64,000 nucleotides of DNA from Methyloterricola oryzae (GCF_000934725.1 NZ_JYNS01000001.1:62001-126000), one strand, 5' to 3'; positions 36,000 through 45,223 are shown, counted from the first letter of the stretch. Notes: generated from the letters alone by a model not told the origin. Made by a program: numbers and translations.

Positions 36000-38720
36000 A
36001 TGGCAAAGCGGCGCAGGGCACGACTGATACTGGGTCTGATCTTGCAGCTTGCCGCTGCCCCGGTGGCGGGCCTGGAACTCAGCTCTGAAGAGCGCGCCTG
36101 GCTGACCGATCATCCCCATATCCGGGTGGCCCTGTCCCCCGACTACCAGCCAATTTCCTTCGTCGACGAGCACGGCCAGCCCGGCGGTATGGTGGCGGAC
36201 TACCTGCAGCGCGTGCAGGACGAGCTCGGACTGGAATTCCAATGGGTCGTGCCAGGACCCAAGCAGCAGCAGAGCAACGATCCCAAAATCAAGGGCGTGG
36301 ACATGGTCTCCGTGTTCGCCGACACGCCCGAGCGGCGCGAGCACTGGCTGTTCACCGAGCCCTTCCTGGAATTCCCCCTGTACGTGATCGTCCGTGACGG
36401 CCACGCAGCCATGCGCGACCTGCGTGCCCTGAAAGGGAAACCTGTGGCCGTCGTCGCCGGCTACGCCGCCCAGGAACTCGTGGTCAGCCGGTATCCCGGC
36501 GCCCGCCTCGAACAGGTGCCCGATACCCGCAGCGGACTGCAACGCCTGGCCTTCGGGGCTTACGAGGCCTTCGTCTCGGATCTGCCTACCGCCAGTTGGT
36601 GGCTCAATCGGGAAGGCTTGAGCGACCTGCGCATTGCCGGCGACACCGGGTTGAAGTACCGGCTGGGCATGGCCGTCCGGGGCGACTGGCCGCAGTTTCA
36701 TGGAATCCTGGCCAAGGCCCTGGCGAAAATTGATCCGGCCGAACGGCAGGCGATCTACAACCGCTGGGTACAAGCGCCCCCGCAGCCTGATCCCTCGCTC
36801 TGGCGCGCCCTGCAGATCGCCCTGGCCGTCTCAGCCTTCATTGCGCTGGGGTTGCTGGCCATGTTCCTGTGGAACCGATCCCTGCAGCGCCAGGTCGCCG
36901 AGCGAACCCAGGATCTGCACGACCTGTTCCAGCGCATGGAGCGCTATCATGCCGCCATCGTCGCCATGGCCTCCCGCAACAAGGGCGGTGCCGCGGCCTT
37001 GAGCGACGCCCTGCAAGGCATCTCGGCCATCGCCGCCGAGGCCCTGGGCGCCAGCCGGGTTAGCATCTGGCTGCTGCGCAACGAAGGCAGGACGCTGGAA
37101 TGCGCCGAGCTCTATCAGGCCGACACGGGGGCCCACTCACGCGGCGCCCTGCTGCAAAGCGAGGACTACCCCCGTTACTTCGAGGCACTCACCTCCGCCC
37201 GCGCCATACCTGCCGAGAGCGCTGCCGACGACCCGCGCACCAGCGAATTCCGCGACGGCTACCTGCGCGAAACCGGCGTGGTCTCCATGCTGGACGCGGC
37301 AATCCGTCTGGGCGGGCAGACCAAGGGCGTACTCTGCATCGAGCAGACGAAAGCGACGCGCCGCTGGAGCCAGGACGAAATCAGCTTCGCCGGGGAGGTC
37401 GCCGATCAGGTGGCGCAGGCCTATGCCCACGCCGTCCTGGCGCGCCACCGGGATCAGTTGGAACAACTGGTGGACGAGCGCACCGGCGACCTGCAGCGGG
37501 CCAACACGGAACTGCGTGAGGAGATTGACACCCGTGCCCGCATCGAAGCAGAGCTGCGGGTCAGTGAGCAGCGCTTCCGCTCCTTGGTGCAGATGGCCCC
37601 CAGCGTGATCCTGGGGCTGTCCCCGGAAGGGCATATCCTCGAATTCAATCCGGAGGCCGAGCGGGTCTTCGGCCGCCATCGGGAGGCCGTCATGGACCTC
37701 GATTTCGCCTCGCTGTTCGTGCCCGTGGACTGGCGCCAGCCCTTGAAGGATCGCATGCGGGACATGCTGGACGGCCAGCCGGCGAGGGAATACGAAATGC
37801 CCGTGATCGACGCCGAAGGTAAGCTAAGGCTGTTCGCCTGGGCGTCGGAGCGCATGATCGGACCTGACGGCCAGGCCTTAGGGCTAGTCAGCGTGGGTAG
37901 CGACATCACCCGACGCAAGGAAGTCGAACGCGAATTGCTGCATGCCAAGGAGGCCGCCGAATCCGCCGACCGCATCAAGTCCATGTTCGTGGCCTCCATG
38001 TCCCACGAACTGCGCACGCCGCTCAACTCCATCATCGGATTCACCGACGTGGTGCTGCAAGGCCTATCCGGGGAGCTCAACGAGAAACAGAAAGACCAAT
38101 TGGGCCGAGCCTATCGCTCCGCCAAACACCTGCTGACCCTCATCAGCGATGTGATCGACATTTCCAAGATCGAGGCGGGCTATGTAGAGACCTTCTGCGA
38201 ACCCTTCGAAATCGGCAAAGTGCTTGAAGAAGCCGCGGCCTCCGTGCATCATCAGGCGGCGCAGAAAGGGCTGGCCTTGCATGTGGAGTCTTGCCCCAAC
38301 ATGAGCGTGGTGGCGGACCGCAAGCGCTTCTACCAGTGCGTGCTGAACCTGGTGAGCAACGCGGTCAAATACAGCGAGCGGGGCCGCGTGGAAATCGGCG
38401 CGGAGCCCTGTGAAGAAGGCGTGCGGGTGTGGGTGCGCGACACCGGCATCGGCATCGATGCCGCCGGGTTGACCCGGATCTTCCAGCCTTTCGAGCGCAT
38501 CAACTCGCGCCTCAAGATCAATACGCCAGGGACCGGGCTCGGCCTCTACCTGACGCGCAAAATCATGCGCGAACTGCTGCACGGCGACGTGGGCGTGGAA
38601 AGCGAGCCGGAACGGGGCAGCACCTTCAGCCTTTGGCTGCCGCTGTGCCCGCCGCAACCGGCATCCGTCCAGGCGCCGGCGGAGCAGCCCAGCGTGCCGA
38701 CTCCGCAGCAAGAGGGTTGA
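36000..38720 (+). CDS. BvgS-like sensor histidine kinase (SBP-TM-GAF-PAS-HK)
   Basis: The protein has 906 residues from ATG 36000, preceded by GGAGG at seven bases. A signal peptide leads into a solute-binding-protein domain (residues 25-255: 'LTDHPHIRVALSPDYQPISF', 'VAVVAGYAAQE'), as in BvgS/EvgS sensors. One membrane helix near 262-285 is followed by a GAF domain (about 320-485), a PAS domain (about 525-640), HisKA with His669 in 'SMSHELRTPLNSIIGF', and a HATPase domain with 'VRDTGIGID' and 'GTGLGLYLTRKIM'. It probably senses an amino acid or similar periplasmic ligand. There is no receiver on the same chain; the adjacent gene supplies one. Confidence 0.92.
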   Translation: MAKRRRARLILGLILQLAAAPVAGLELSSEERAWLTDHPHIRVALSPDYQPISFVDEHGQPGGMVADYLQRVQDELGLEFQWVVPGPKQQQSNDPKIKGVDMVSVFADTPERREHWLFTEPFLEFPLYVIVRDGHAAMRDLRALKGKPVAVVAGYAAQELVVSRYPGARLEQVPDTRSGLQRLAFGAYEAFVSDLPTASWWLNREGLSDLRIAGDTGLKYRLGMAVRGDWPQFHGILAKALAKIDPAERQAIYNRWVQAPPQPDPSLWRALQIALAVSAFIALGLLAMFLWNRSLQRQVAERTQDLHDLFQRMERYHAAIVAMASRNKGGAAALSDALQGISAIAAEALGASRVSIWLLRNEGRTLECAELYQADTGAHSRGALLQSEDYPRYFEALTSARAIPAESAADDPRTSEFRDGYLRETGVVSMLDAAIRLGGQTKGVLCIEQTKATRRWSQDEISFAGEVADQVAQAYAHAVLARHRDQLEQLVDERTGDLQRANTELREEIDTRARIEAELRVSEQRFRSLVQMAPSVILGLSPEGHILEFNPEAERVFGRHREAVMDLDFASLFVPVDWRQPLKDRMRDMLDGQPAREYEMPVIDAEGKLRLFAWASERMIGPDGQALGLVSVGSDITRRKEVERELLHAKEAAESADRIKSMFVASMSHELRTPLNSIIGFTDVVLQGLSGELNEKQKDQLGRAYRSAKHLLTLISDVIDISKIEAGYVETFCEPFEIGKVLEEAAASVHHQAAQKGLALHVESCPNMSVVADRKRFYQCVLNLVSNAVKYSERGRVEIGAEPCEEGVRVWVRDTGIGIDAAGLTRIFQPFERINSRLKINTPGTGLGLYLTRKIMRELLHGDVGVESEPERGSTFSLWLPLCPPQPASVQAPAEQPSVPTPQQEG

Positions 38721-38723
38721 GAG

Positions 38724-39101
38724 ATGGCGACTGCCTTGGTCATTGAAGACAACGAGGACAACCTGGAGTTGATCCGTTTCATCCTGGAATGCGCCGGCTA
38801 TCAGGTCCAGCATGCGCCTACCGGACTGGAGGGTGTGCGCCATGCGCTGACCATCCCGCCGGACTTCATCCTCCTGGACATTCAACTGCCCGACATCGAG
38901 GGCACCGAAGTACTGCGCCGAATCCGGGAAAAAGAGGCAGGCAAGAGCGTACCCATCATCGCGGTCACCTCCTATGCCATGTCCGGCGACCGGGAGAACC
39001 TGATCGCCGCCGGATGCAACGGGTACATCGAGAAGCCCATCGATCCGCGCACCGTCATACAGCAAATCCGCGAGGTCCTGGATGGACACCCCACCGCCTG
39101 A
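38724..39101 (+). CDS. Single-domain response regulator (receiver only)
   Basis: This 125-residue CheY-like receiver begins MATALVIEDNEDNLELIRF. It has an acidic pair (E8-D9), phospho-acceptor Asp in 'FILLDIQLPDIEG', Thr/Ser in 'IIAVTSYAMSGD' and Lys in 'GYIEKPID'. There is no output domain. It starts three bases after the kinase stop and overlaps the next gene by 20 bp, so kinase, receiver and c-di-GMP enzyme form one operon. It may shuttle phosphate or allosterically regulate a partner. Confidence 0.92.
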   Translation: MATALVIEDNEDNLELIRFILECAGYQVQHAPTGLEGVRHALTIPPDFILLDIQLPDIEGTEVLRRIREKEAGKSVPIIAVTSYAMSGDRENLIAAGCNGYIEKPIDPRTVIQQIREVLDGHPTA

Positions 39102-41241
39102 CATCCTCATTGCTGAAGACGACGAGAACTCGCGGGAATTGCTCGTGGCGGCCCTGGGTTCCGCGGGCTATGCCGTGCGCAGCGCGGGCAACGGCTATCG
39201 CGCCCTGGAACTGGCCCGTGAACGGACGCCGGACCTGATCATCTCGGACATCCTGATGCCCAAGATGGACGGCTACGCGCTCTGTCGGGCGCTCAAACAG
39301 GATGCGGCCCTGGCCCAGGTGCCGGTGGTTTTCTACACCGCAACTTACACCGAGCCGCGCGACCAGGCGCTTGCCTTCTCGGTGGGCGCAACGCGCTATC
39401 TGACCAAGCCGATGGAAATGGGCCGCCTGATGCAAGCGCTGGAGGACGTGCTGCACGATTCGTCCAAGGGCAAGACTGCAGGCGGGACGCCGGCGCCGCG
39501 CGAGGCCTTCGAGGCCATGCATGGCGAGAGGCTCCAAGCCAAGCTGAGCAAGAAGCTGGAGGAGCTGGAGGAAAAGGGCCGACAGCTGGAGGAAAGCGAA
39601 CAGCGCTTCCGCGATTACGCGGAATCCGTGGCGGACTGGTTCTGGGAAGCCGACGCGCACCTGCGCATCGTATTGGCCGGCGGGGGACCCTGCGGTCTGA
39701 CATCCACCACGCTGACCGACCTGCTCCTGCGCGCCACCGACGCAGGTTTCTCCGACGAGACCTACGTTCAGGCCCTCAGGGATCTCAATCAGCGCCACGC
39801 TTTTCGCGATCTGGTGGTGGATTTCACCGACCAGCAGGGCCACGTGCTCAGCCTGCGCCTCTCGGGCAAGCCCATCTTCGACCACGTCGGCAACTTCAAG
39901 GGCTACCGGGGTGTCGGCCGCGATGTGAGCGAGACCGTCTCCCTCAACCGGCGCATCGAGTTCCTTGCCAGCCATGATGAGTTGACCGGGCTCCCCAACC
40001 GGACCCTGTTCCGCGAGCGGCTGGCGCAGGCCATCGGCCAGGCGCAAGATGACGAACGGGTGATGGTCTGCGCCATCGATCTGGACAACTTCAAGCTGAT
40101 CAACGACACCTTGGGACATGATGCCGGAGACACCCTGCTCAAGGAAGCTGTCACACGGATAACCAGTTGCACCCGGCCCGGCGACACCCTGGCGCGCATC
40201 GCCGGCGACGAATTCATGTTGCTGATGACTGGCTCCGATCCCCTGGACGCCCATTTGCTGGCGCAGGACATCCTGCGTGCCTTCGAGGCGCCGGTGCTGC
40301 TGTCGGAGCGCAAGGTGTTCGCCTCCGTCAGCATGGGCATCAGCGTCTATCCCCAGGACACGAGCGACGCGCTAGCCCTCCTCACCTACGCCGACATGGC
40401 CATGTGCCGCGCCAAGGAAAAAGGACGTGGCGCTTGCGAATACTACACCGGCGAACTGAACAGCTCGGCCCAGGAATGGCTGAGCATCGAGTCAGGACTG
40501 CGGCGTGCCCTGGAGCACGAAGAACTATTCATGGTCTACCAGCCGCAGGTCGACCTGGCCAGCGAGGAACTGGTGGGACTCGAAGCCCTGCTGCGCTGGC
40601 GTCACCCGGAACTGGGGCTGATCCCACCCGATCGCTTCATCCCCGTCGCTGAGCGCTTCGGGTTGATCATCCCGCTGACCGAATGGGTGCTGAACACCGT
40701 CTGCCGCCAGATCCAACTCTGGGATGGCGAGGGCGTGCAGGTGCCTCGGGTATCCGTCAACATCTCCGCGCACCACATCAAGAACGCCGGCATCTGCGAG
40801 GATCTCAGCCGGGCGCTGACCGCCTACGGCATAACGCCGCAGCGCCTGTGCGTCGAGATCACCGAACATACTTTGCTGGAGAGCGTGGAATCCACCCACG
40901 ACAGCCTCGACCGACTGAGAAGCCAGGGCATCCCCCTTTCACTGGACGATTTCGGACTCGGATATTCCTCCCTGGGCTACCTCAAGCGCTTTCCTGCCAG
41001 CGAGTTGAAGATCGACCGCAGCTTCGTGGACGGCGTCGCCCTGCAGGAAGACGACCGCGCCATCTGCCGGGCGGTCATCGCCCTGGGACATGCCTTCGGC
41101 ATGCGGGTCGTGGCCGAAGGCATCGAGGATCAATGGCAGCAGGAGGCGCTGCTGCAGGAGGGATGCGACCTGGCGCAGGGCTATTTGTTCGCGCGCCCCA
41201 TGGAAGACGCGCAATTGCGCGAGTGGCTGGAAGGACGCTAG
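39082..41241 (+). CDS. REC-PAS-GGDEF-EAL c-di-GMP signalling protein
   Basis: The protein has 719 residues; ATG 39082 is preceded by GAGGT. Domains in order are a receiver (7-125, Asp56 in 'ISDILMPKMDG'), a coiled linker, a PAS-like domain (about 175-290), GGDEF (about 300-455) and EAL (about 465-715). The cyclase motif reads AGDEF (374-378), so the first Gly is Ala, a variant often still active. The EAL motif is intact (E501-A502-L503 in 'VGLEALLRW'), followed by 'ITEHTLLES', 'LDDFGLGYSSLGYLKRFP' and 'KIDRSFV'. It could be bifunctional or mainly a phosphodiesterase, controlled by phosphorylation from the upstream kinase. Confidence 0.93.
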   Translation: MDTPPPDILIAEDDENSRELLVAALGSAGYAVRSAGNGYRALELARERTPDLIISDILMPKMDGYALCRALKQDAALAQVPVVFYTATYTEPRDQALAFSVGATRYLTKPMEMGRLMQALEDVLHDSSKGKTAGGTPAPREAFEAMHGERLQAKLSKKLEELEEKGRQLEESEQRFRDYAESVADWFWEADAHLRIVLAGGGPCGLTSTTLTDLLLRATDAGFSDETYVQALRDLNQRHAFRDLVVDFTDQQGHVLSLRLSGKPIFDHVGNFKGYRGVGRDVSETVSLNRRIEFLASHDELTGLPNRTLFRERLAQAIGQAQDDERVMVCAIDLDNFKLINDTLGHDAGDTLLKEAVTRITSCTRPGDTLARIAGDEFMLLMTGSDPLDAHLLAQDILRAFEAPVLLSERKVFASVSMGISVYPQDTSDALALLTYADMAMCRAKEKGRGACEYYTGELNSSAQEWLSIESGLRRALEHEELFMVYQPQVDLASEELVGLEALLRWRHPELGLIPPDRFIPVAERFGLIIPLTEWVLNTVCRQIQLWDGEGVQVPRVSVNISAHHIKNAGICEDLSRALTAYGITPQRLCVEITEHTLLESVESTHDSLDRLRSQGIPLSLDDFGLGYSSLGYLKRFPASELKIDRSFVDGVALQEDDRAICRAVIALGHAFGMRVVAEGIEDQWQQEALLQEGCDLAQGYLFARPMEDAQLREWLEGR

Positions 41242-41245
41242 GCGC

Positions 41246-41692
41246 TTGGACGACGCAGACTGGATGCGCCACGCCATGGCTCTGGCCAGCCGGGCGGAGT
41301 CCTTTGGCGAGGTGCCGGTTGGCGCCGTGCTGGTCAAGGACGATGCCATCCTCAGCGAAGGCTGGAATTGCCCCATCGCGCGCAACGATCCCAGCGCCCA
41401 TGCGGAGATGGTCGCCCTGCGCGGCGGAGGTCAGGTTCTGCAGAACTACCGGTTGCTGGACACCACGCTGTATGTGACCCTGGAACCCTGCGTCATGTGC
41501 ATGGGCGCCATCGTTCACGCCCGCGTCAAACGGCTGGTTTTCGGGGCGCTCGACCCCAAGCGCGGCGCGGTTGTCAGCGCGCTGCAACTGGCGGATGTGG
41601 ATTTTCTCAACCACCGCGTGGAAGTCACCGGCGAGGTGCTCGCGGCGGAATGTTCGGAACAGCTCAAAACCTTTTTCAAGCGCCGGCGCTGA
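41246..41692 (+). CDS. tadA: tRNA-specific adenosine deaminase
   Basis: The protein has 148 residues. TTG 41246 gives the family-typical start 'MDDADWMRHAMALASRAE'; ATG 41264 would remove six conserved residues. Zinc ligands are His52 in 'AHAEMVALR' (with catalytic Glu54) and the pair in 'PCVMC' (Cys82, Cys85). TadA deaminates A34 of tRNA-Arg(ACG) to inosine. It begins four bases after the previous gene. The tRNA-Ser downstream is not its substrate (anticodon CGA). Confidence 0.95.
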   Translation: MDDADWMRHAMALASRAESFGEVPVGAVLVKDDAILSEGWNCPIARNDPSAHAEMVALRGGGQVLQNYRLLDTTLYVTLEPCVMCMGAIVHARVKRLVFGALDPKRGAVVSALQLADVDFLNHRVEVTGEVLAAECSEQLKTFFKRRR

Positions 41693-41774
41693 GCGGAAGA
41701 CCTGATCGAACGCGCTCGTTCCCGAAGTTCATGCAATGCCGGCGACGCTTTGCTATGATAATGGGCCTGCCTCC

Positions 41775-41867
41775 GGAGAGGTACCGAAGTGGCCATAACG
41801 GCGCCGACTCGAAATCGGATGGGGGACTAACATCCCCACGTGGGTTCGAATCCCACCCTCTCCGCCA
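41775..41867 (+). tRNA. tRNA-Ser (anticodon CGA)
   Basis: The structure spans acceptor GGAGAGG to CCTCTCC followed by G and an encoded CCA. The anticodon stem encloses loop CTCGAAA (anticodon CGA). A long variable arm (about 41819-41836, GATGGGGGACTAACATCCCC) is typical of class II tRNA-Ser. The T loop is TTCGAAT. A TATGAT motif at 41754-41759 could be its -10 box. Confidence 0.95.
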
Positions 41868-42074
41868 AATCAATCGCTTATCTTACCGCTAACGCAAGCC
41901 TTGCCGGTTAAGGCCGCCCGCGTCAGTCTTCGACCTATCCGAAATCGCCGGATTCTGCTGGAGCACTATGACCGAACGCGTGAAGTCAGCCAGGCAATAC
42001 GGACCCCAAGCCTCTCTGTGAGTATGCGCCGCTCCCCGGGCAGGCCGGGTCGCGGCGCGAGGGTCCGCGAGGCT

Positions 42075-42530
42075 TTACTGGTTCTGCAGTTGAAGCCTGG
42101 CGGACGCCAATATGCCGCCCGCGGCATTGCGGCAGTCGTAGTTGGCTACGTAGCTCTCGGCAATCAAATTACCGGAATGCCACACGTACATGTAGTACTG
42201 GCCCGGTCCTCTGATCAGGTTGACTTGGCCACTGGGAATCGACAACGGAAATACGTTTTCCGCATCCGTGGCAACCGCGGACAACCCGGGCGGCGTCGTA
42301 TCGAAGAACGCCAGATTAACATTCGTGCCGTTATTCCCGTATCCCACGTCCAGGATGCCCCCGGTGATCCGGCTGGTTCCCAGCGGACAGGTCACCCGGT
42401 AGACATCGGCGGCATCGGCGAACGCGGCGAGAGTGCCCGCGACGGCGACTGCGTGAGCGGCGGGTGCGGCGGCCAGGCCGCCCATGACGGCTGCGATGGC
42501 GACGGTGCTCTTCAGGATTGCATTGTTCAT
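42075..42530 (-). CDS. Secreted protein of unknown function
   Basis: The protein has 151 residues from ATG 42530, with GGAG about eight bases upstream. A clear signal peptide (MNNAILKSTVAIAAVMGGLA...AAPAAHA) is followed by a mature domain of about 127 residues with two Cys ('YRVTCPLGTSRITGGILDV' and 'ANYDCRNAAGG') likely to be disulfide-bonded. No family was recognised. The gene is notable for a leader containing a row of stable hairpins (42573-42679). It lies alone between tRNA-Ser and a HEAT-repeat gene. Confidence 0.75.
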   Translation of the reverse strand: MNNAILKSTVAIAAVMGGLAAAPAAHAVAVAGTLAAFADAADVYRVTCPLGTSRITGGILDVGYGNNGTNVNLAFFDTTPPGLSAVATDAENVFPLSIPSGQVNLIRGPGQYYMYVWHSGNLIAESYVANYDCRNAAGGILASARLQLQNQ

Positions 42531-42572
42531 GATGTATACTCCCAGTTGCATTGAAGGACGAACAAGAAACAG

Positions 42573-42679
42573 CCGAGGGAACTTGGCTTGCCCTCGGGGC
42601 AGGTTTCGGTGACCTGCCAGTCACCGTCTGCCGTTGCCGTCGGCAGAGGAGAACGGGTGCTGCGGTGATGCAACACCGC
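42573..42679 (-). promoter_or_regulatory. Hairpin-rich 5' leader of the secreted protein gene
   Basis: Within 107 bases lie four perfect hairpins. A: GCGGTG 42662-42667 with CACCGC 42674-42679. B: CTGCCG 42628-42633 with CGGCAG 42641-42646. C: CGGTGAC 42607-42613 with GTCACCG 42620-42626. D: CCGAGGG 42573-42579 with CCCTCGG 42591-42597. A fifth, C' (GGCAGGT 42598-42604 with ACCTGCC 42612-42618), overlaps C, so C and C' exclude each other. D is followed on the minus strand by CTGTTTCTTG, which could be a weak terminator. I do not match a known riboswitch. Confidence 0.5.
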
Positions 42680-42750
42680 GCATGCCCTTTCCCCTAACTC
42701 CATTGCGTCGCCTTGCCCCTGGCAAAGGCGACGGCTTGTCTCGGGCCCGA

Positions 42751-43605
42751 CTAGGGGCTTTCAGTTGATGCAAGGCCAAGTGACTTGACCATTTCCTCCG
42801 CCTGCGACCGGACTGTCTGGTCGGGGTCGTTCAGGGCTTCCCGGACCAGATGCCCGTCCTCCGTGCCAGGCGACAGTGATGCCAAGGCCATCAAGCGCAC
42901 CCCGGCATCGGGGTCATGCAAGGCCTCATGGACGTATCTGGAGCCGTCAGGAAGGTTGGCAAGGGCTTGCATCGCCATCATGCGTACTTGCGGATCCCCG
43001 TCGTTGGTGGCGGTTTCAAGCGCCGCGCGCACCTCGTCTTCACCCGCCTTGCCGTCTTCGAACAAGCGCGCCATCGCCTGAACCCGCTCCTCGGAACTGC
43101 CCGAACGCAATCGCTCCAGCGTCGTCGCTTTTTCCTCTCCGTTCATTGGCTTGACATCCACGGTTGCGGGCCCTGCCGGATTGCTTTCCGGCCCGATTTC
43201 CCTGGCGGTGCTGAGGGCGCGTAGTCCAGCGCTCCCTGAACTGTCTTTTCCGAGCACCCAGACGTCCTCCGGCAACGCCGAGGAAGGCTTGGCCTTGGTC
43301 TCTCCGTAGCGGAAGAACAGATTGGCTCCGCTGCCGAGGATTTCGCGCAGCGCCGCTTCCGCCCCCAAGCCCTGAAACGACACGCTCGCCTTTTGATCGA
43401 GCGGAGTTTCGGCATGGAAACGGATGCCCGTCTTGTCGCTGATGAGCTTCAGCAGATCATCTTGGCGCATGTCCTGAGCCTTCACGCTCAAGTTGCCGTC
43501 GATGACCTGCACCGACGCCTCCTCCTTGGCCGACACCGGCATCAGCCCCAGCAACATAAGACTTGCACTTATTACGAGATGGCGTTGTAGATCGAATCGT
43601 TTCAT
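42751..43605 (-). CDS. Secreted HEAT-repeat protein with STN-like N-terminus
   Basis: The protein has 284 residues; ATG 43605 follows a GGGGG stretch. A signal peptide ends near 'LMPVSAKEE'. Residues 32-100 ('VIDGNLSVKAQDMRQDDLLK' then 'LISDKTGIRFHAETPLDQKA') look like the secretin/TonB short N-terminal (STN) fold. Residues 165-280 hold about four HEAT-like repeats ('ERVQAMARLFEDGKAGEDEV', 'PQVRMMAMQALANLPDGSRY', 'AGVRLMALASLSPGTEDGHL', 'QTVRSQAEEMVKSLG'). The STN/HEAT combination suggests a periplasmic scaffold. It is divergent from a LuxR regulator. Confidence 0.75.
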   Translation of the reverse strand: MKRFDLQRHLVISASLMLLGLMPVSAKEEASVQVIDGNLSVKAQDMRQDDLLKLISDKTGIRFHAETPLDQKASVSFQGLGAEAALREILGSGANLFFRYGETKAKPSSALPEDVWVLGKDSSGSAGLRALSTAREIGPESNPAGPATVDVKPMNGEEKATTLERLRSGSSEERVQAMARLFEDGKAGEDEVRAALETATNDGDPQVRMMAMQALANLPDGSRYVHEALHDPDAGVRLMALASLSPGTEDGHLVREALNDPDQTVRSQAEEMVKSLGLASTESP

Positions 43606-43952
43606 GGACAGCCCCCAATGGCAGGTGAATTCCTTCGGGTTCCGGCGGCCGCTTTCGCTGCGTGGGTTGCCGGATGTGGGGTCAGATTACCGGAGCAGGA
43701 AGTGAAAACAATCGTAAGTTTTTGTAAATTTTTGACTGATGCCCTACCGCTCAACAGGCATTCTCCCTGCCAAGCCGACATGCGGTGTCGGAATTCGACT
43801 GGGGGATCAATGATGGCAAACAGAGCATTGGCTATTGCGGAACCGGCTTTGGCCCGATCCAGCGGAACGCAAGCACGAGGTGCGAATCGGGAGTTATCTT
43901 ATTGCGCGCACAATATATCGGCGAGCCGCCAAGCGCGCGCAGGAGGTGGCCA
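43606..43952. other. Divergent intergenic region before LuxR gene
   Basis: There is no gene in these 347 bases between the divergent HEAT-repeat and LuxR genes. The open frame continuing upstream of 43953 (to 43785) lacks a start signal, whereas AGGAGG at 43941-43946 marks the true LuxR start. An AT-rich stretch at 43700-43735 is the likeliest promoter area, but I could not set exact boxes. Confidence 0.45.
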
Positions 43953-45047
43953 ATGAGTCCCGGCGTGGCCGCAGACCGGCAGGAAATCAGCTACTTCAGA
44001 CAGATCAGTAACATGGGGCTGCCGTTTTGCATCGTGCTGCCCGACTTGTTCGAGTCGCTGCGGCGAATGCTGCCGTTTGCTTCCGGCGCCTTCATGGAGT
44101 TCGAGCCGGATCTCTTGCCCCATTATCAATATGTCGACTGGCAAAACGGCAAGTGCCTCGCGGATACCGGCGACTGGCTCCCGCTCCTGCGCGAAGCCAA
44201 CCCCGACGCCATCAAGGCCTTAGATCAGGCCGCGACAACGTTGCCGTCACACCCCTCTCGGGGCAGCGGCGAACCCCTCCGGCTGGATGGTTGTGAACCC
44301 GAGGGGCATGCCGCCAGCCGCACGCTCGCCCTCAAACTGAGCTCATCCGATAGCAGTGGCCGCTCGGCCCTGCTGGTTCTCAGGCGAGACGCGCAGGACC
44401 AGGCATTCGACCCGGGCCATCTGAAGCGACTGCAAGAACTGGCACCATTATTATCCCGCGCCATGGTGGCCCCAGCCGAGGACAGCGGCTCCTGGGTCGA
44501 AAGCGGGGATCAGGTCATGGTGATCCTGAATGAAGAAGGCAACGTCGGGCATATCAGCGCGCGCGGCGCGCAGTTCATCCAGTACGCCCTGGATCGCCGA
44601 TGGGCTCCGGGCCGCCATTGGACCCCTTTGGATCCGGACTCCTTGGGCGAAACGCTGATGACTTATCTCCGACCCGGGCGGGGCGCACCGATCGAATCAC
44701 CCGCCGATGCGGACGATGACCGGCGCTGGTCAAACCGCTGGGGACGCTTTGGACTCCGCAGCAACCGCCTGGAATCCCTGGGGAGGGACGGCAAGCCGAG
44801 TTTTGCGGTAACGGTGACTCGTCATGTGCCGCTTCAGCTCAAGCTGGCCAAAACGCTGCGGCGCTTTCCCCTGTCCAGCAAGGAATCGGCGGTCTGCCTG
44901 AAGATCGCCTTGGGCCGCTCGTTCAAGGAAATCGCCCACGAAATGCGCCTGAGCATGAGCACCGTGGTGGCCCACAGCCAGGCCATATACAACAAGTTGG
45001 GAATCGCAGGCCGCAACGAACTGCTAACGTCGCTCTATCGGCATTGA
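43953..45047 (+). CDS. LuxR family transcriptional regulator
   Basis: The protein has 364 residues; ATG 43953 has AGGAGG at the ideal distance. The N-terminal 250 residues form an unrecognised sensor region, with a PAS-like stretch near 185-225 ('MVILNEEGNVGHISARGAQF'). The C-terminal 65 residues are a LuxR helix-turn-helix ('FPLSSKESAVCLKIALGRS' then 'FKEIAHEMRLSMSTVVAHS', 'KLGIAGRNELL'). It probably binds DNA as a dimer. It is transcribed divergently from the HEAT-repeat gene, a plausible target. The signal is unknown. Confidence 0.88.
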   Translation: MSPGVAADRQEISYFRQISNMGLPFCIVLPDLFESLRRMLPFASGAFMEFEPDLLPHYQYVDWQNGKCLADTGDWLPLLREANPDAIKALDQAATTLPSHPSRGSGEPLRLDGCEPEGHAASRTLALKLSSSDSSGRSALLVLRRDAQDQAFDPGHLKRLQELAPLLSRAMVAPAEDSGSWVESGDQVMVILNEEGNVGHISARGAQFIQYALDRRWAPGRHWTPLDPDSLGETLMTYLRPGRGAPIESPADADDDRRWSNRWGRFGLRSNRLESLGRDGKPSFAVTVTRHVPLQLKLAKTLRRFPLSSKESAVCLKIALGRSFKEIAHEMRLSMSTVVAHSQAIYNKLGIAGRNELLTSLYRH

Positions 45048-45223
45048 AAAGAAGGCAGAGCGCGATCAAGGCCATGCCGGCCGCGCCCGAATTCAAGCGG
45101 GCTCAAGGGACGATCCCTGCAGATACGTCAGCCTTCGCGTTTGAGGGAGAGAGGCTCCCGCACGAAGCGCTGTCTGATCTATCTGCGGCAAACGGAGATA
45201 GTGGAAATACGCCTTAGCGGCGT

